From Brevundimonas vancanneytii (lineage in GTDB: Bacteria; Pseudomonadota; Alphaproteobacteria; Caulobacterales; Caulobacteraceae), in NCBI GenBank assembly GCA_945874855.1, contig CAMCIP010000028.1:1-15227 (forward strand): a stretch of DNA of 15,227 nucleotides. Direction: 5' to 3'. The notes beneath the pieces are model-generated. The model made no database searches. It was given only the letters and a program-made list of their open reading frames with translations, and was not told where the DNA came from. Shown here one piece after another: positions 1-7,857 of this stretch. How positions within the stretch are numbered: the first letter of the stretch is position 1; every line of letters begins with the position of its first letter. The translations under genes were made by a program, and so were the position numbers.

Positions 1-1080
1 CATACAGTCGGGCAGGCCGCCGACATTGTGGTGGCTCTTGATGACGTGAGCCTTCCCCGACGACGACGACACGCTCTCGATCACATCGGGATAAAGCGTC
101 CCCTGGGCGAGGAACTTGGCGCCGTCGATCCTGTTCGCCTCGCGATCGAACACCTCGATGAAGACCCGACCGATGGTCTTCCTCTTGGTCTCCGGGTCCG
201 ACTGGCCCGCCAGGGCACCGAGGAACTCGGCCGAGGCGTCCACGTGGATCAGGGGGATGTTGTAGTGTTCGCGAAACAGGCTCGTGACCTGCTCGGCCTC
301 TCCCTTGCGCAAAAGGCCGGTGTCGACGAACACACAGGTCAGCTGATCCCCGATCGCCTCGTGGATCAGGACCGCGGCGACCGAGCTGTCGACGCCGCCG
401 GACAGGCCGCAGATCACCCTGGCCGAGCCGACCTGTTCGCGGATCCGGGCGACCTGCTCGTCGCGATAGGCGGCCATGGTCCAGTCGCCCTTCAGACCCG
501 CGATGCCGTGGGTGAAGTTCTTCAGCATCTGGTGGCCACGCGGGGTGTGCATCACTTCGGGGTGGAACTGGACGCCGTAGAAGCGGCGGGCCTCGTCGGC
601 GATCACCGCATAGGGCGAACCGGCCGAGGAGGCGACGACGTCGAAGCCCTCAGGGATGGCGACGATCTTGTCTCCGTGGCTCATCCACACCGTTTCGTCC
701 TCTCCCACCGGGGCCAGGCCGGCCAGCAGGGGGGACGCCTTCTCGACGGTGATCTCCGCGCGGCCGAACTCGCGGGTGTGGCCACCCTCGACCTTGCCGC
801 CCAGTTGTTCGCACAGGGTCATCTCGCCGTAGCAGATCCCCAGCACCGGCACGCCCGCCTCGAACACCGCCCGGGGCGCGCGGGGGCTGCCCTCCTCATG
901 GACGCTCTCGGGACCGCCCGACAGGATGATGGCGCGCGGGCTCATGGTCGCCAGTGCGGCCTCCGCCTTCGCATAGGGGTGGATCTCGCAATAGACGCTG
1001 GCCTCGCGCAGCCGGCGCGCGATCAGCTGGGTCACCTGGCTGCCGAAGTCGACGATCAGGACTTTCTGGTGGTCGCTCAT
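1..1080 (-). CDS. guaA: GMP synthase (glutamine-hydrolysing), C-terminus cut by window edge
   Basis: Converts XMP to GMP in the cytosol, using ATP and ammonia released from glutamine; last step of GMP synthesis. The 360 visible codons stay open to the window edge. An N-terminal class I glutamine amidotransferase domain (about residues 5-195) has nucleophile Cys83 in GICYGE and the His173/Glu175 pair in QFHPE. The ATP-pyrophosphatase domain begins near residue 200 with the P-loop SGGVDS (227-232). The family is usually about 520 residues, so roughly 160 are missing, including the C-terminal dimerisation domain. The ATG at 1080-1078 forms an ATGA overlap with the stop of the upstream rsmB-like gene, so translation is probably coupled. 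It is the last visible gene of a leftward operon headed by guaB, the preceding enzyme of the same pathway. Identification is near certain. Confidence 0.97.
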   Translation of the reverse strand, partial: MSDHQKVLIVDFGSQVTQLIARRLREASVYCEIHPYAKAEAALATMSPRAIILSGGPESVHEEGSPRAPRAVFEAGVPVLGICYGEMTLCEQLGGKVEGGHTREFGRAEITVEKASPLLAGLAPVGEDETVWMSHGDKIVAIPEGFDVVASSAGSPYAVIADEARRFYGVQFHPEVMHTPRGHQMLKNFTHGIAGLKGDWTMAAYRDEQVARIREQVGSARVICGLSGGVDSSVAAVLIHEAIGDQLTCVFVDTGLLRKGEAEQVTSLFREHYNIPLIHVDASAEFLGALAGQSDPETKRKTIGRVFIEVFDREANRIDGAKFLAQGTLYPDVIESVSSSSGKAHVIKSHHNVGGLPDCM

Positions 1081-2336
1081 GGGGTCCGTTCGTAGAGGGC
1101 GAAGAAGAAGCCGTCGGTGTTCGTCGTGGCGGGCGACAGGCGATGTCGTGTCGCGGGCGTGGGAGAAAAGGGCGCGGTCGTCGCGAGCGGCCGGAACTGC
1201 GGATGCGCGGCCTCGAAGGCATCAGCGCTGGCCTCGTTCTCGCGGCTCAGCAGCGAGCAGGTGACATAGGCCAGCCGCCCGCCGGGGCGCACCAGCTGCG
1301 AGGCCTGCCCGAGGATCCGGACCTGCAGGGCGTGCAGCCGTTCGACCTCCTCGGCGGTCAGGCGCCAGGCGTCCTCGGGCCGGCGCCGCCAGGTGCCCGA
1401 GCCGCTGCAAGGCGCGTCAACAAAGACCAGATCGGCCTGGCCGTTCAGATCCTCCATCCCGCCGCCGTTCTGGCCGATGTGACGAAGGTCCGCCTCGACC
1501 CCGGCCCGCACCAGCCGGGGCCGGATGTTCTCCAGCCGCTTGGCGACCACGTCCGCCCCGACCAGCCGACCTTCGCCGGCCATCACCGCCGCCAGGCCAA
1601 GGGTCTTGCCACCTCCGCCAGCGCAGTAGTCGACCACCGTCATGCCCGGCGCAGCACCGGCCAGCGCGCACACGATCTGGCTGCCCTCGTCCTGCACGTC
1701 GACCCGGCCCTCCCTGAAGGCCTCCAGCGCCTGGACGTTGGGCGGCGGCTCGGCCGCGAGCCGCAAACCCACAGGCGACCAGGGCGTTGGCGACGCATCC
1801 AGTCCGGCCTCGCGCAACTCCGCCTCAACCGCTTCGACCGAAGCCTTGGCCGTATTGACCCTCAGATCGATCGGCGCACGCGGCTGCATCAGCTCGCGCG
1901 CCTCTTCGGCCCAGCGCTCACCAAAGGTCGCCTTGAGGTCCTCCACCACAAACTGCGGCAAGCCGGCCGCTACCCAGCCGGGCAGCTCGCCCTGCCCCGC
2001 CGTGATCCGCGCCCGCTCCTGTTTGGAGAGCGGCCGGGGACCATAGCCGTCGCCGGCATGCAGGGCCTCGATCTCTTCCAGCGACAGGCCGTCGATCAGG
2101 CTCAGGGCGCCGATGACGAGAGCGCGCCCGTCCTCGCGCCCGCCCATGGCCCAGGACAGCCGGCCCCGGGCACGCAGCACCTGATAGACACGGTCGGCCA
2201 CGGCGCGACGGTCCTTGGACCCGGCATAGCGATTGGCCGCGCCCCAGGCCTTGAGCACCGCCTCGGCGGGCTGCCGGCCCTGGGCGATCGAGTCCAGAAC
2301 CGAGGCGGCGGCGGCGAGGCGGGCTGCGGGGGTCAA
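1077..2336 (-). CDS. rsmB: RsmB/NOP-family 16S rRNA cytosine-C5 methyltransferase
   Basis: Predicted SAM-dependent enzyme making 5-methylcytosine in 16S rRNA. Residues about 1-145 resemble the NusB-like RNA-binding domain of RsmB. The catalytic domain has SAM motif I around VDYCAGGGGKT (235-245), the PCSG motif with Cys310 and the TCS motif with Cys360; the family uses two such cysteines, the TCS one as nucleophile. Motif I reads CAGGGGKT where E. coli RsmB has an Ala-Pro-Gly-Gly type loop. The only start consistent with the NusB-like N-terminus is TTG at 2336-2334: an in-frame stop lies six codons upstream, and no strong Shine-Dalgarno is visible. It sits 24 bases after the MAPEG gene and overlaps guaA by ATGA. 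Alphaproteobacteria often carry several RsmB-like paralogues, so the family call is firm but the exact target (C967 by analogy) is inferred. Confidence 0.9.
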   Translation of the reverse strand: MTPAARLAAAASVLDSIAQGRQPAEAVLKAWGAANRYAGSKDRRAVADRVYQVLRARGRLSWAMGGREDGRALVIGALSLIDGLSLEEIEALHAGDGYGPRPLSKQERARITAGQGELPGWVAAGLPQFVVEDLKATFGERWAEEARELMQPRAPIDLRVNTAKASVEAVEAELREAGLDASPTPWSPVGLRLAAEPPPNVQALEAFREGRVDVQDEGSQIVCALAGAAPGMTVVDYCAGGGGKTLGLAAVMAGEGRLVGADVVAKRLENIRPRLVRAGVEADLRHIGQNGGGMEDLNGQADLVFVDAPCSGSGTWRRRPEDAWRLTAEEVERLHALQVRILGQASQLVRPGGRLAYVTCSLLSRENEASADAFEAAHPQFRPLATTAPFSPTPATRHRLSPATTNTDGFFFALYERTP

Positions 2337-2344
2337 ATCAGGGC

Positions 2345-2364
2345 GTTCAGTTCAGTCAGTTCAG
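2345..2364. repeat. Short TTCAG tandem repeat between the MAPEG gene and rsmB
   Basis: Four imperfect copies of TTCAG/TCAG fill most of the 24-base gap between the MAPEG stop codon (2363-2361) and the rsmB TTG start. On the coding strand they give several TGA triplets in a row, one of which is the MAPEG stop. The gap therefore has no room for a purine-rich ribosome-binding site, which fits translation of rsmB by reinitiation. Probably incidental. Confidence 0.5.
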
Positions 2365-2782
2365 GAAAACAGGGCGGCGAAGATGGCGACCAGTCCGCCC
2401 ATGGCGACCAGCCAGATCAGCGAGCGGACCATGGGAATGCCGAGGGCGTAGACGGGGATGTAGACCACCCGCGCCCAGAAGAAGGCCTGTGTCCCCCAGA
2501 AGGTCAGATCGCCGGTCTTGCCGGTCACATGGGCGATCAACACGGCCCCGATGAACAGGGGCAGGGTCTCCCACATATTGGCCTGCGCCCGCTCCAGACG
2601 CTCGGTGATCACGCCCGGCCGCTGGGGAACGCCATCGCGCGCGCCGGCGTTCCAGACGAGGCCGTTGGCCATGGTCCGGCCCGCGGCGGGCAGGAAGATG
2701 TGCACAAAGGCCAGCACCAGGGTCGCTGCCAGCATGGTCAGTTCCGGCGTCTGCACGAGGATCCAGGCGTCGCCCATGGTCG

Positions 2783-2786
<4 letters not shown>
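2361..2786 (-). CDS. MAPEG-family integral membrane protein
   Basis: A 141-residue protein with four predicted membrane helices (about 16-34, 73-88, 96-117 and 121-140). The pattern RLERAQANMWETLPLF (63-78) and the later FFWARVVYIPVYALGIP (102-118) are typical of the MAPEG superfamily, which includes microsomal glutathione transferase and related bacterial inner-membrane proteins. Substrate is unknown; glutathione- or lipid-related chemistry is only suggested by the family. Start: the ATG at 2786-2784 overlaps the guaB stop as ATGA, preceded by AGGCAGG inside the guaB tail. A second in-frame ATG at codon 4 is possible. The gene lies inside the GMP operon between guaB and rsmB, with no obvious functional link to purines. 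Confidence 0.9.
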
Positions 2787-4243
<1,457 letters not shown>

Positions 4244-4268
4244 GAGGAGCCTCCGTTTTGCGGGCCGC

Positions 4269-4297
4269 GTATAGCGGTCGCAGGCACGGAACCGCAA
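4269..4297 (-). promoter_or_regulatory. Candidate promoter of the guaB operon
   Basis: On the leftward strand, TTGCGG (4297-4292) and CTATAC (4274-4269) are separated by 17 bases. Read as the Caulobacter housekeeping pattern, the -10 is GCTATACG, six of eight positions of GCTANAWC. A transcript would begin near 4262, leaving a leader of about 19 bases that contains the GGAGG ribosome-binding site. The short leader leaves no space for a riboswitch or attenuator. Inferred from sequence only. Confidence 0.55.
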
Positions 4298-4327
4298 GGG
4301 CTGCCCGGGAGCTATCGTACGGACAAG

Positions 4328-4356
4328 AAAAATTGCCTTGCGCGGCACCGCGCGAG
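4328..4356 (-). terminator. Candidate intrinsic terminator, leftward strand, between DUF2061 gene and guaB
   Basis: On the leftward strand a nine-pair stem with one G:U wobble (4356-4348 with 4345-4337, loop TG) is followed four bases later by TTTTT (4332-4328) and then CTT. The core GCGCGG/CCGCGC is perfect. It points away from the DUF2061 gene and toward guaB, so it cannot end the DUF2061 message. It could stop leftward read-through from rlmE before it enters the guaB promoter. The two-base loop is tight, so in RNA the innermost pair would open. Confidence 0.4.
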
Positions 4357-4373
4357 CCCCACCTTGGAAACGG

Positions 4374-4916
4374 ATGGTCAAACTCCTGATCAGTACGGCC
4401 CGCAATCTCGCACTGAAGATCGCGAGCTATGGCGTGATGCACCTGGTGGTGGCCATTCTGGTCGCCTTCGCCATCACGCGTGACTGGCGTCTGGCGCTGG
4501 CCGTCGGCCTGGTCGAACCCTTCTTCCAGACCATCGCCTATTCCCTGCACGACCGGGCCTGGCACCGGATCGAGCGACGTGGCCGACTGTCACGCCTTGA
4601 GGAGGCATCGGAGGCCTTCACCGCCCGTCTGGACGTGATGTCGCCGGAGGAACAGCGTCGGGCGCACCATGGTCACACGCACGCCCTGCCGACCTCCTTC
4701 CGCCAGATCGCGGCCAAGACGGTCACCTATGCCGTCATGCATTTCACCGTGGCCGTGGCTGTCGCCTATGCCCTGACGCGCGACTGGCGCATCGCCCTGG
4801 CTATCGGCGTCATCGAGCCCCTGGTCCAGACCGTCTTTTTCGCGGTGCATGACCGCATCTGGACCCGCATCGAGGCCCGCCGGGAAGCGCGCAAGGCCGA
4901 TCTGGCTCAGGCCTGA
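4374..4916 (+). CDS. Tandem DUF2061 membrane protein
   Basis: A 180-residue protein built of two DUF2061 units (about residues 9-67 and 109-167). The units align without gaps at an offset of exactly 100 residues, with 32 of 59 positions identical, including YxVMH, TRDWR, EP, QT, HDR and RIE. Each unit has a hydrophobic hairpin of two likely membrane helices, so the protein probably spans the membrane four times; the linker (about 68-108) is charged and His-rich (HHGHTH, 98-103). Function of the family is unknown. The ATG at 4374 is preferred because the first unit starts soon after it; an upstream TTG at 4338 would add 12 residues with no family likeness. The Shine-Dalgarno (TTGGAAACGG) is weak. 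Divergent from guaB; its stop overlaps that of rlmE by 10 bases. Confidence 0.88.
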   Translation: MVKLLISTARNLALKIASYGVMHLVVAILVAFAITRDWRLALAVGLVEPFFQTIAYSLHDRAWHRIERRGRLSRLEEASEAFTARLDVMSPEEQRRAHHGHTHALPTSFRQIAAKTVTYAVMHFTVAVAVAYALTRDWRIALAIGVIEPLVQTVFFAVHDRIWTRIEARREARKADLAQA

Positions 4917-5626
4917 GGCCGACGTCCCCGCGCCACCAGATACACCTCCGACGAATCCTTGCGGCTGGCCTTCGGCTTGATCGGGCGCACGTCGTCGAAC
5001 TCGGCGCGCAGGCGGGCCAGGACTCCGCCGGCGTCACCGCCCTGGAAATTCTTGGTCACAAAGGCCCCGCCCGGCTTAAGGGTGCGGATAGCGAAGTCGG
5101 CGGCGATCTCGATCAGGGCAATGATCTTCAGGTGGTCGGTCTGGCGATGGCCGACGGTGTTGTGCGCCATGTCCGACAGCACCAGGTCCGGAGGTCCGCC
5201 GAGCGCGTCGATCAGCTGCTGATCCACACCGGGATCCGTGAAATCGGCCTGGATCAACTCGGCCCCGGGAATCGGCTCGATCATAAGCAGGTCGACCCCG
5301 ACCACGGCCTTTGCCCCGCGTGCCAGCGCCACCTGCACCCAGCCGCCGGGCGCCGCGCCCAGATCGACGACGCGCGAACCCGCCTTGATCAGGTGCAGCC
5401 GATCATCGATCTCGGACAGCTTGAACGCCGCCCGGCTACGCCAGCCCTCGGCCCGCGCCTTCTCCGACCAGGGGTCCGAAAGCTGGCGCTTGATCCACTG
5501 TTGGCTGGACATCGACTTGGTGTCCGCCGTCTTCATCTTGACGCCCATGCCGCGCCCCGCGGCCGTCCCGCCGGAAGGGGGGCGGACCATGCGACGGCGT
5601 TCCGGCGGCTTTTCGTCCTCGCTCAT
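4907..5626 (-). CDS. rlmE: 23S rRNA (uridine-2'-O-)-methyltransferase RlmE/FtsJ
   Basis: Methylates the 2'-OH of U2552 (E. coli numbering) in the A-loop of 23S rRNA during late 50S assembly, using SAM. The 239-residue protein has SAM motif I VVDLGAAPGGW (86-96) and the K-D-K-E catalytic tetrad as Lys69 (AFKL), Asp152 (SDMA), Lys192 (TKNF) and Glu227 (SEVY). It is about 30 residues longer than the E. coli enzyme, all in a basic, Pro/Gly/Arg-rich N-terminal extension (1-35), perhaps extra RNA contacts. The ATG at 5626-5624 follows immediately after eight G residues. Its stop overlaps the convergent DUF2061 gene, and it is divergent from the prolyl isomerase gene across 63 bases. Confidence 0.96.
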   Translation of the reverse strand: MSEDEKPPERRRMVRPPSGGTAAGRGMGVKMKTADTKSMSSQQWIKRQLSDPWSEKARAEGWRSRAAFKLSEIDDRLHLIKAGSRVVDLGAAPGGWVQVALARGAKAVVGVDLLMIEPIPGAELIQADFTDPGVDQQLIDALGGPPDLVLSDMAHNTVGHRQTDHLKIIALIEIAADFAIRTLKPGGAFVTKNFQGGDAGGVLARLRAEFDDVRPIKPKASRKDSSEVYLVARGRRPQA

Positions 5627-5634
5627 CCCCCCCC
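5627..5634. repeat. Eight-base homopolymer (G8 on rlmE strand) abutting the rlmE start
   Basis: The rlmE coding strand reads ATG followed by eight G and then the rlmE ATG. The tract is the only possible Shine-Dalgarno-like sequence for rlmE. An upstream ATG (5636-5634) lies ten bases before the rlmE start, one base out of frame, so loss of one G would bring it into frame. Confidence 0.6.
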
Positions 5635-5661
5635 ATAGCCTCGCGCGCCGTCAGCGGCTAT
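5635..5661. promoter_or_regulatory. Inverted repeat in the rlmE/prolyl isomerase divergent spacer
   Basis: ATAGCC (5635-5640) and GGCTAT (5656-5661) form a perfect six-base inverted repeat with a 15-base spacer in a 63-base divergent region. Rightward, GCTATCAC (5657-5664) matches seven of eight positions of the Caulobacter -10 GCTANAWC and would serve the isomerase gene, but I see no matching -35. Leftward, CTGACGG (5655-5649) resembles TTGACGS, but its spacing to GCTAT is about nine bases, short of the usual 10-14. It may be an operator or simply two facing -10 elements. Confidence 0.3.
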
Positions 5662-5689
5662 CACCCCGGCAGTTTGAAGAGGAGCCGAC

Positions 5690-6151
<462 letters not shown>

Positions 6152-6162
6152 GGCCCGGTGCC

Positions 6163-6564
6163 ATGCCCCGTCCGCTGGTCCTTCTGTTCGCCGTTCTGGC
6201 CGCCGGGATCGCGGCGGGGCTGGCCGGTGCCGCGGCCATCGTCGGCTGGACCGCGGCCCGGACCGAAGGTTTCGGCGACCCGGTCAGCGGCCTTCTGGTC
6301 TTCGGCGTAATCCTGAGCCTCTACGGCCTTGTCGCGGCTCTGGTCCTGGGCCTGCCCGCCCATATGCTGCTCGTCCGGGCCAGACGCACGGGCGCGATCG
6401 CCCATGTTCTGGCGGGAGCAGGCTCCGGTGCACTGATCGGTGGCCTGTTCACGCTTGCGGCCCCCGAGAACGCGGTCCTCGTGCTGGTCGGCCTCCTGGC
6501 CGGCGCGGCCGGCGGCTCGACCTTCCACGCCGTCGCCCGCCCGGATCGCCTCCGTCGCGCCTAG
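6163..6564 (+). CDS. Small four-helix membrane protein of unknown function
   Basis: I do not recognise a family. The 133-residue product is very hydrophobic, with likely membrane helices at about 5-30, 42-70, 78-99 and 103-121. Arg-rich stretches at RARR (72-75) and RPDRLRRA at the C-terminus suggest cytoplasmic segments. Helices 1 and 3 are rich in Ala/Gly, typical of tightly packed helices. It begins 11 bases after the prolyl isomerase gene, so the pair is likely a bicistronic message. No strong Shine-Dalgarno is visible. Its TAG stop is embedded in a CTAG that also encodes the stop of the opposing M28 peptidase gene. Confidence 0.8.
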   Translation: MPRPLVLLFAVLAAGIAAGLAGAAAIVGWTAARTEGFGDPVSGLLVFGVILSLYGLVAALVLGLPAHMLLVRARRTGAIAHVLAGAGSGALIGGLFTLAAPENAVLVLVGLLAGAAGGSTFHAVARPDRLRRA

Positions 6565-7499
6565 CGCCCCAGCCCCCGATCCAGAGCGCGGAAGCTCTGG
6601 ATCGACAGGGTGGTGGCCGACTGGAACACCGCCGGCTGCACCCGCTCCACGTCGTCGGTGGGTTGGTGATAGTCGGGATGGTAGTCCACACCCAGATACA
6701 GGAACGGCACGTCCGCGCGGAAGAAGGCGCCGTGGTCCGACGCCTCGACCCAGTTGTTGGGCCCGACGTCCTGCGGCGTGTCCTTGCCGAAGGCCAGGCT
6801 GATGCCGCCGACCGGGGCGATCCCTTCCAGGAAGGGCCGGAAGGTCGGGTGCTGCCAGGTGCCCGTGACCCAGAGTTTGCCGTCCGTCTCGGCGCGGGCG
6901 GTCATGTCGAAATTGATGTTGAGCGTGATCGACTCCAGCGGCACGGGCGGCGCCTCGACGAAATGCTTCGCCCCCAGCAGGCCACTCTCTTCGGCATCGA
7001 AGGCCACGAAGATGACGCTGTGATCGGGCGCCTCGCGCTTCAGCTCGGCCGCCAGCGCCAGCATGGTGGCGACGCCGGAGGCATTGTCGTCGGCTCCATT
7101 GTGGATCACCCCGTCGGGTGCGCCGACGTGGTCATAGTGGGCCGTGACGACGATGTAGCGGTCCCCGCGTCGCGTGCCCGGGATCACCCCCATGACGTTG
7201 ACGCCACTGACGGTCGCCCCGCGCCGCGACCGCGCCTCGAACGGCTGGAGCCGGCCCATGGCGGGGGCCGCCACGCCCATCTCCTCGAACCGCGACACGA
7301 TATAGGCCCGGGCCTTCTCCCCCCCCGGGGTGGACGGACCGCGGCCCTGCATGTCATCGGCCGCCAGGATCGAGAGATCTGCCCAAAGCCGGGCGTCGAC
7401 CACGGGAGCGGCGGGGGCCTCGGCGGGGACTTCGGCGGCCATCATGCAGCCTGAAAGGGCCAGGGCGGCGATCAGGGCGACGGCGGACGGACGGATCAT
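6561..7499 (-). CDS. M28-family zinc metallopeptidase, predicted lipoprotein
   Basis: Predicted co-catalytic two-zinc aminopeptidase or carboxypeptidase of family M28. The 312-residue protein begins with a lipoprotein signal ending in LSGC (15-18), so Cys18 should be lipidated and the enzyme should sit in the periplasm, anchored to a membrane. Expected metal and catalytic residues are present: His121 and Asp123 (TAHYDHVG), Asp137 (GADDNASG), Glu170/Glu171 (DAEESG), Asp198 (NFDMT) and His278 (DYHQP). GAGG lies nine bases before the ATG at 7499-7497, and a good promoter candidate is at 7526-7554. Monocistronic: its neighbour on the left converges and the one on the right diverges. Substrate is unknown; a role in peptide scavenging is a family-based guess. 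Confidence 0.93.
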   Translation of the reverse strand: MIRPSAVALIAALALSGCMMAAEVPAEAPAAPVVDARLWADLSILAADDMQGRGPSTPGGEKARAYIVSRFEEMGVAAPAMGRLQPFEARSRRGATVSGVNVMGVIPGTRRGDRYIVVTAHYDHVGAPDGVIHNGADDNASGVATMLALAAELKREAPDHSVIFVAFDAEESGLLGAKHFVEAPPVPLESITLNINFDMTARAETDGKLWVTGTWQHPTFRPFLEGIAPVGGISLAFGKDTPQDVGPNNWVEASDHGAFFRADVPFLYLGVDYHPDYHQPTDDVERVQPAVFQSATTLSIQSFRALDRGLGR

Positions 7500-7525
7500 G
7501 CGGACTTTCCTCTGACTTCACCCTG

Positions 7526-7554
7526 AAGCTAGCCCAGCCGATCCGGCGCGTCAG
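7526..7554 (-). promoter_or_regulatory. Candidate housekeeping promoter of the M28 peptidase gene
   Basis: On the leftward strand, CTGACGC (7554-7548) matches six of seven positions of the Caulobacter -35 TTGACGS. GCTAGCTT (7533-7526) matches six of eight positions of the -10 GCTANAWC. The spacer is 14 bases, within the reported 10-14. Transcription would start near 7519, giving a leader of about 20 bases that contains the GAGG ribosome-binding site. Inferred from sequence only. Confidence 0.55.
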
Positions 7555-7604
7555 CTTAAGTTCGCGTCATGCCCGTCCGGGCCGGTGCGTCAGCGTAGAA
7601 AAGG

Positions 7605-7747
7605 TTCATCACCAAGGACACCAAGGGGTCGGTGTGATCGTTGCGCGCAGCGCCTTGCTTCCCCCACCTCGGACTGAAACCGCCTGCGGCGCCTCGCGCT
7701 CGGTTTCTTGGTGTCCTTGGTGGCCCCTTGGTGTCCTTGGTCACGAA
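7605..7747. repeat. Intergenic element with nested inverted and direct repeats
   Basis: The outer arms ACCAAGGACACCAAGGGG (7611-7628) and its exact reverse complement (7724-7741) form a perfect 18-base inverted repeat. With flanks, 22 of 24 bases pair (7605-7628 with 7724-7747). Inside the right arm, CTTGGTGTCCTTGGT occurs twice, at 7707-7721 and 7727-7741, a 20-base period. An inner inverted repeat GAAACCG/CGGTTTC (7676-7682 and 7701-7707) frames an 18-base GC-rich loop. There is no open frame of note and no transposase. The architecture is that of a REP/BIME-like or MITE-like non-autonomous intergenic repeat. I believe similar CCAAGGACACCAAGG runs recur between genes in related genomes, but cannot verify it here. 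Confidence 0.65.
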
Positions 7748-7857
7748 CCCGCCGACGCCCCGCCGAACGCCGAAGGCAGACAGGGCCACCGGACGGGATT
7801 GATGGTCCGCGTCGGCCCCGGTTGCGGCCCGCCCCGCCCTGCGGCACTCATCGCGCC
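7748..7857. other. Non-coding remainder of the 358-base gap before ligA
   Basis: The whole gap runs from 7500 to 7857. Its left end carries the M28 promoter and its centre the repeat element. This last 110 bases is GC-rich and shows no gene, hairpin with T-run or convincing promoter. A TTGCGG at 7822-7827 could be a -35 for ligA, but no fitting -10 follows at the right distance. No good Shine-Dalgarno is visible just before the ligA ATG. Confidence 0.5.

Noticed and set aside
4244..4405. A guaB start 54 codons further upstream
   Set aside because: It would run through the promoter candidate and add a sequence unlike any IMP dehydrogenase; the ATG at 4243 has GGAGG and the family N-terminus.
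7516..7528. CTTCA/TGAAG hairpin upstream of the M28 gene as a rightward terminator for the membrane-protein gene
   Set aside because: No T-run follows, the stem is five pairs, and it overlaps the M28 promoter candidate.
7707..7741. Two 15-base direct repeats with a 20-base period as a CRISPR or iteron start
   Set aside because: Only two copies, a five-base gap and an inverted copy at 7611; no cas genes or replication initiator nearby.
7708..7857. A longer ligA with an upstream start at 7708
   Set aside because: The extra 50 residues come from the repeat element and do not resemble the DNA ligase N-terminus; the ATG at 7858 does.
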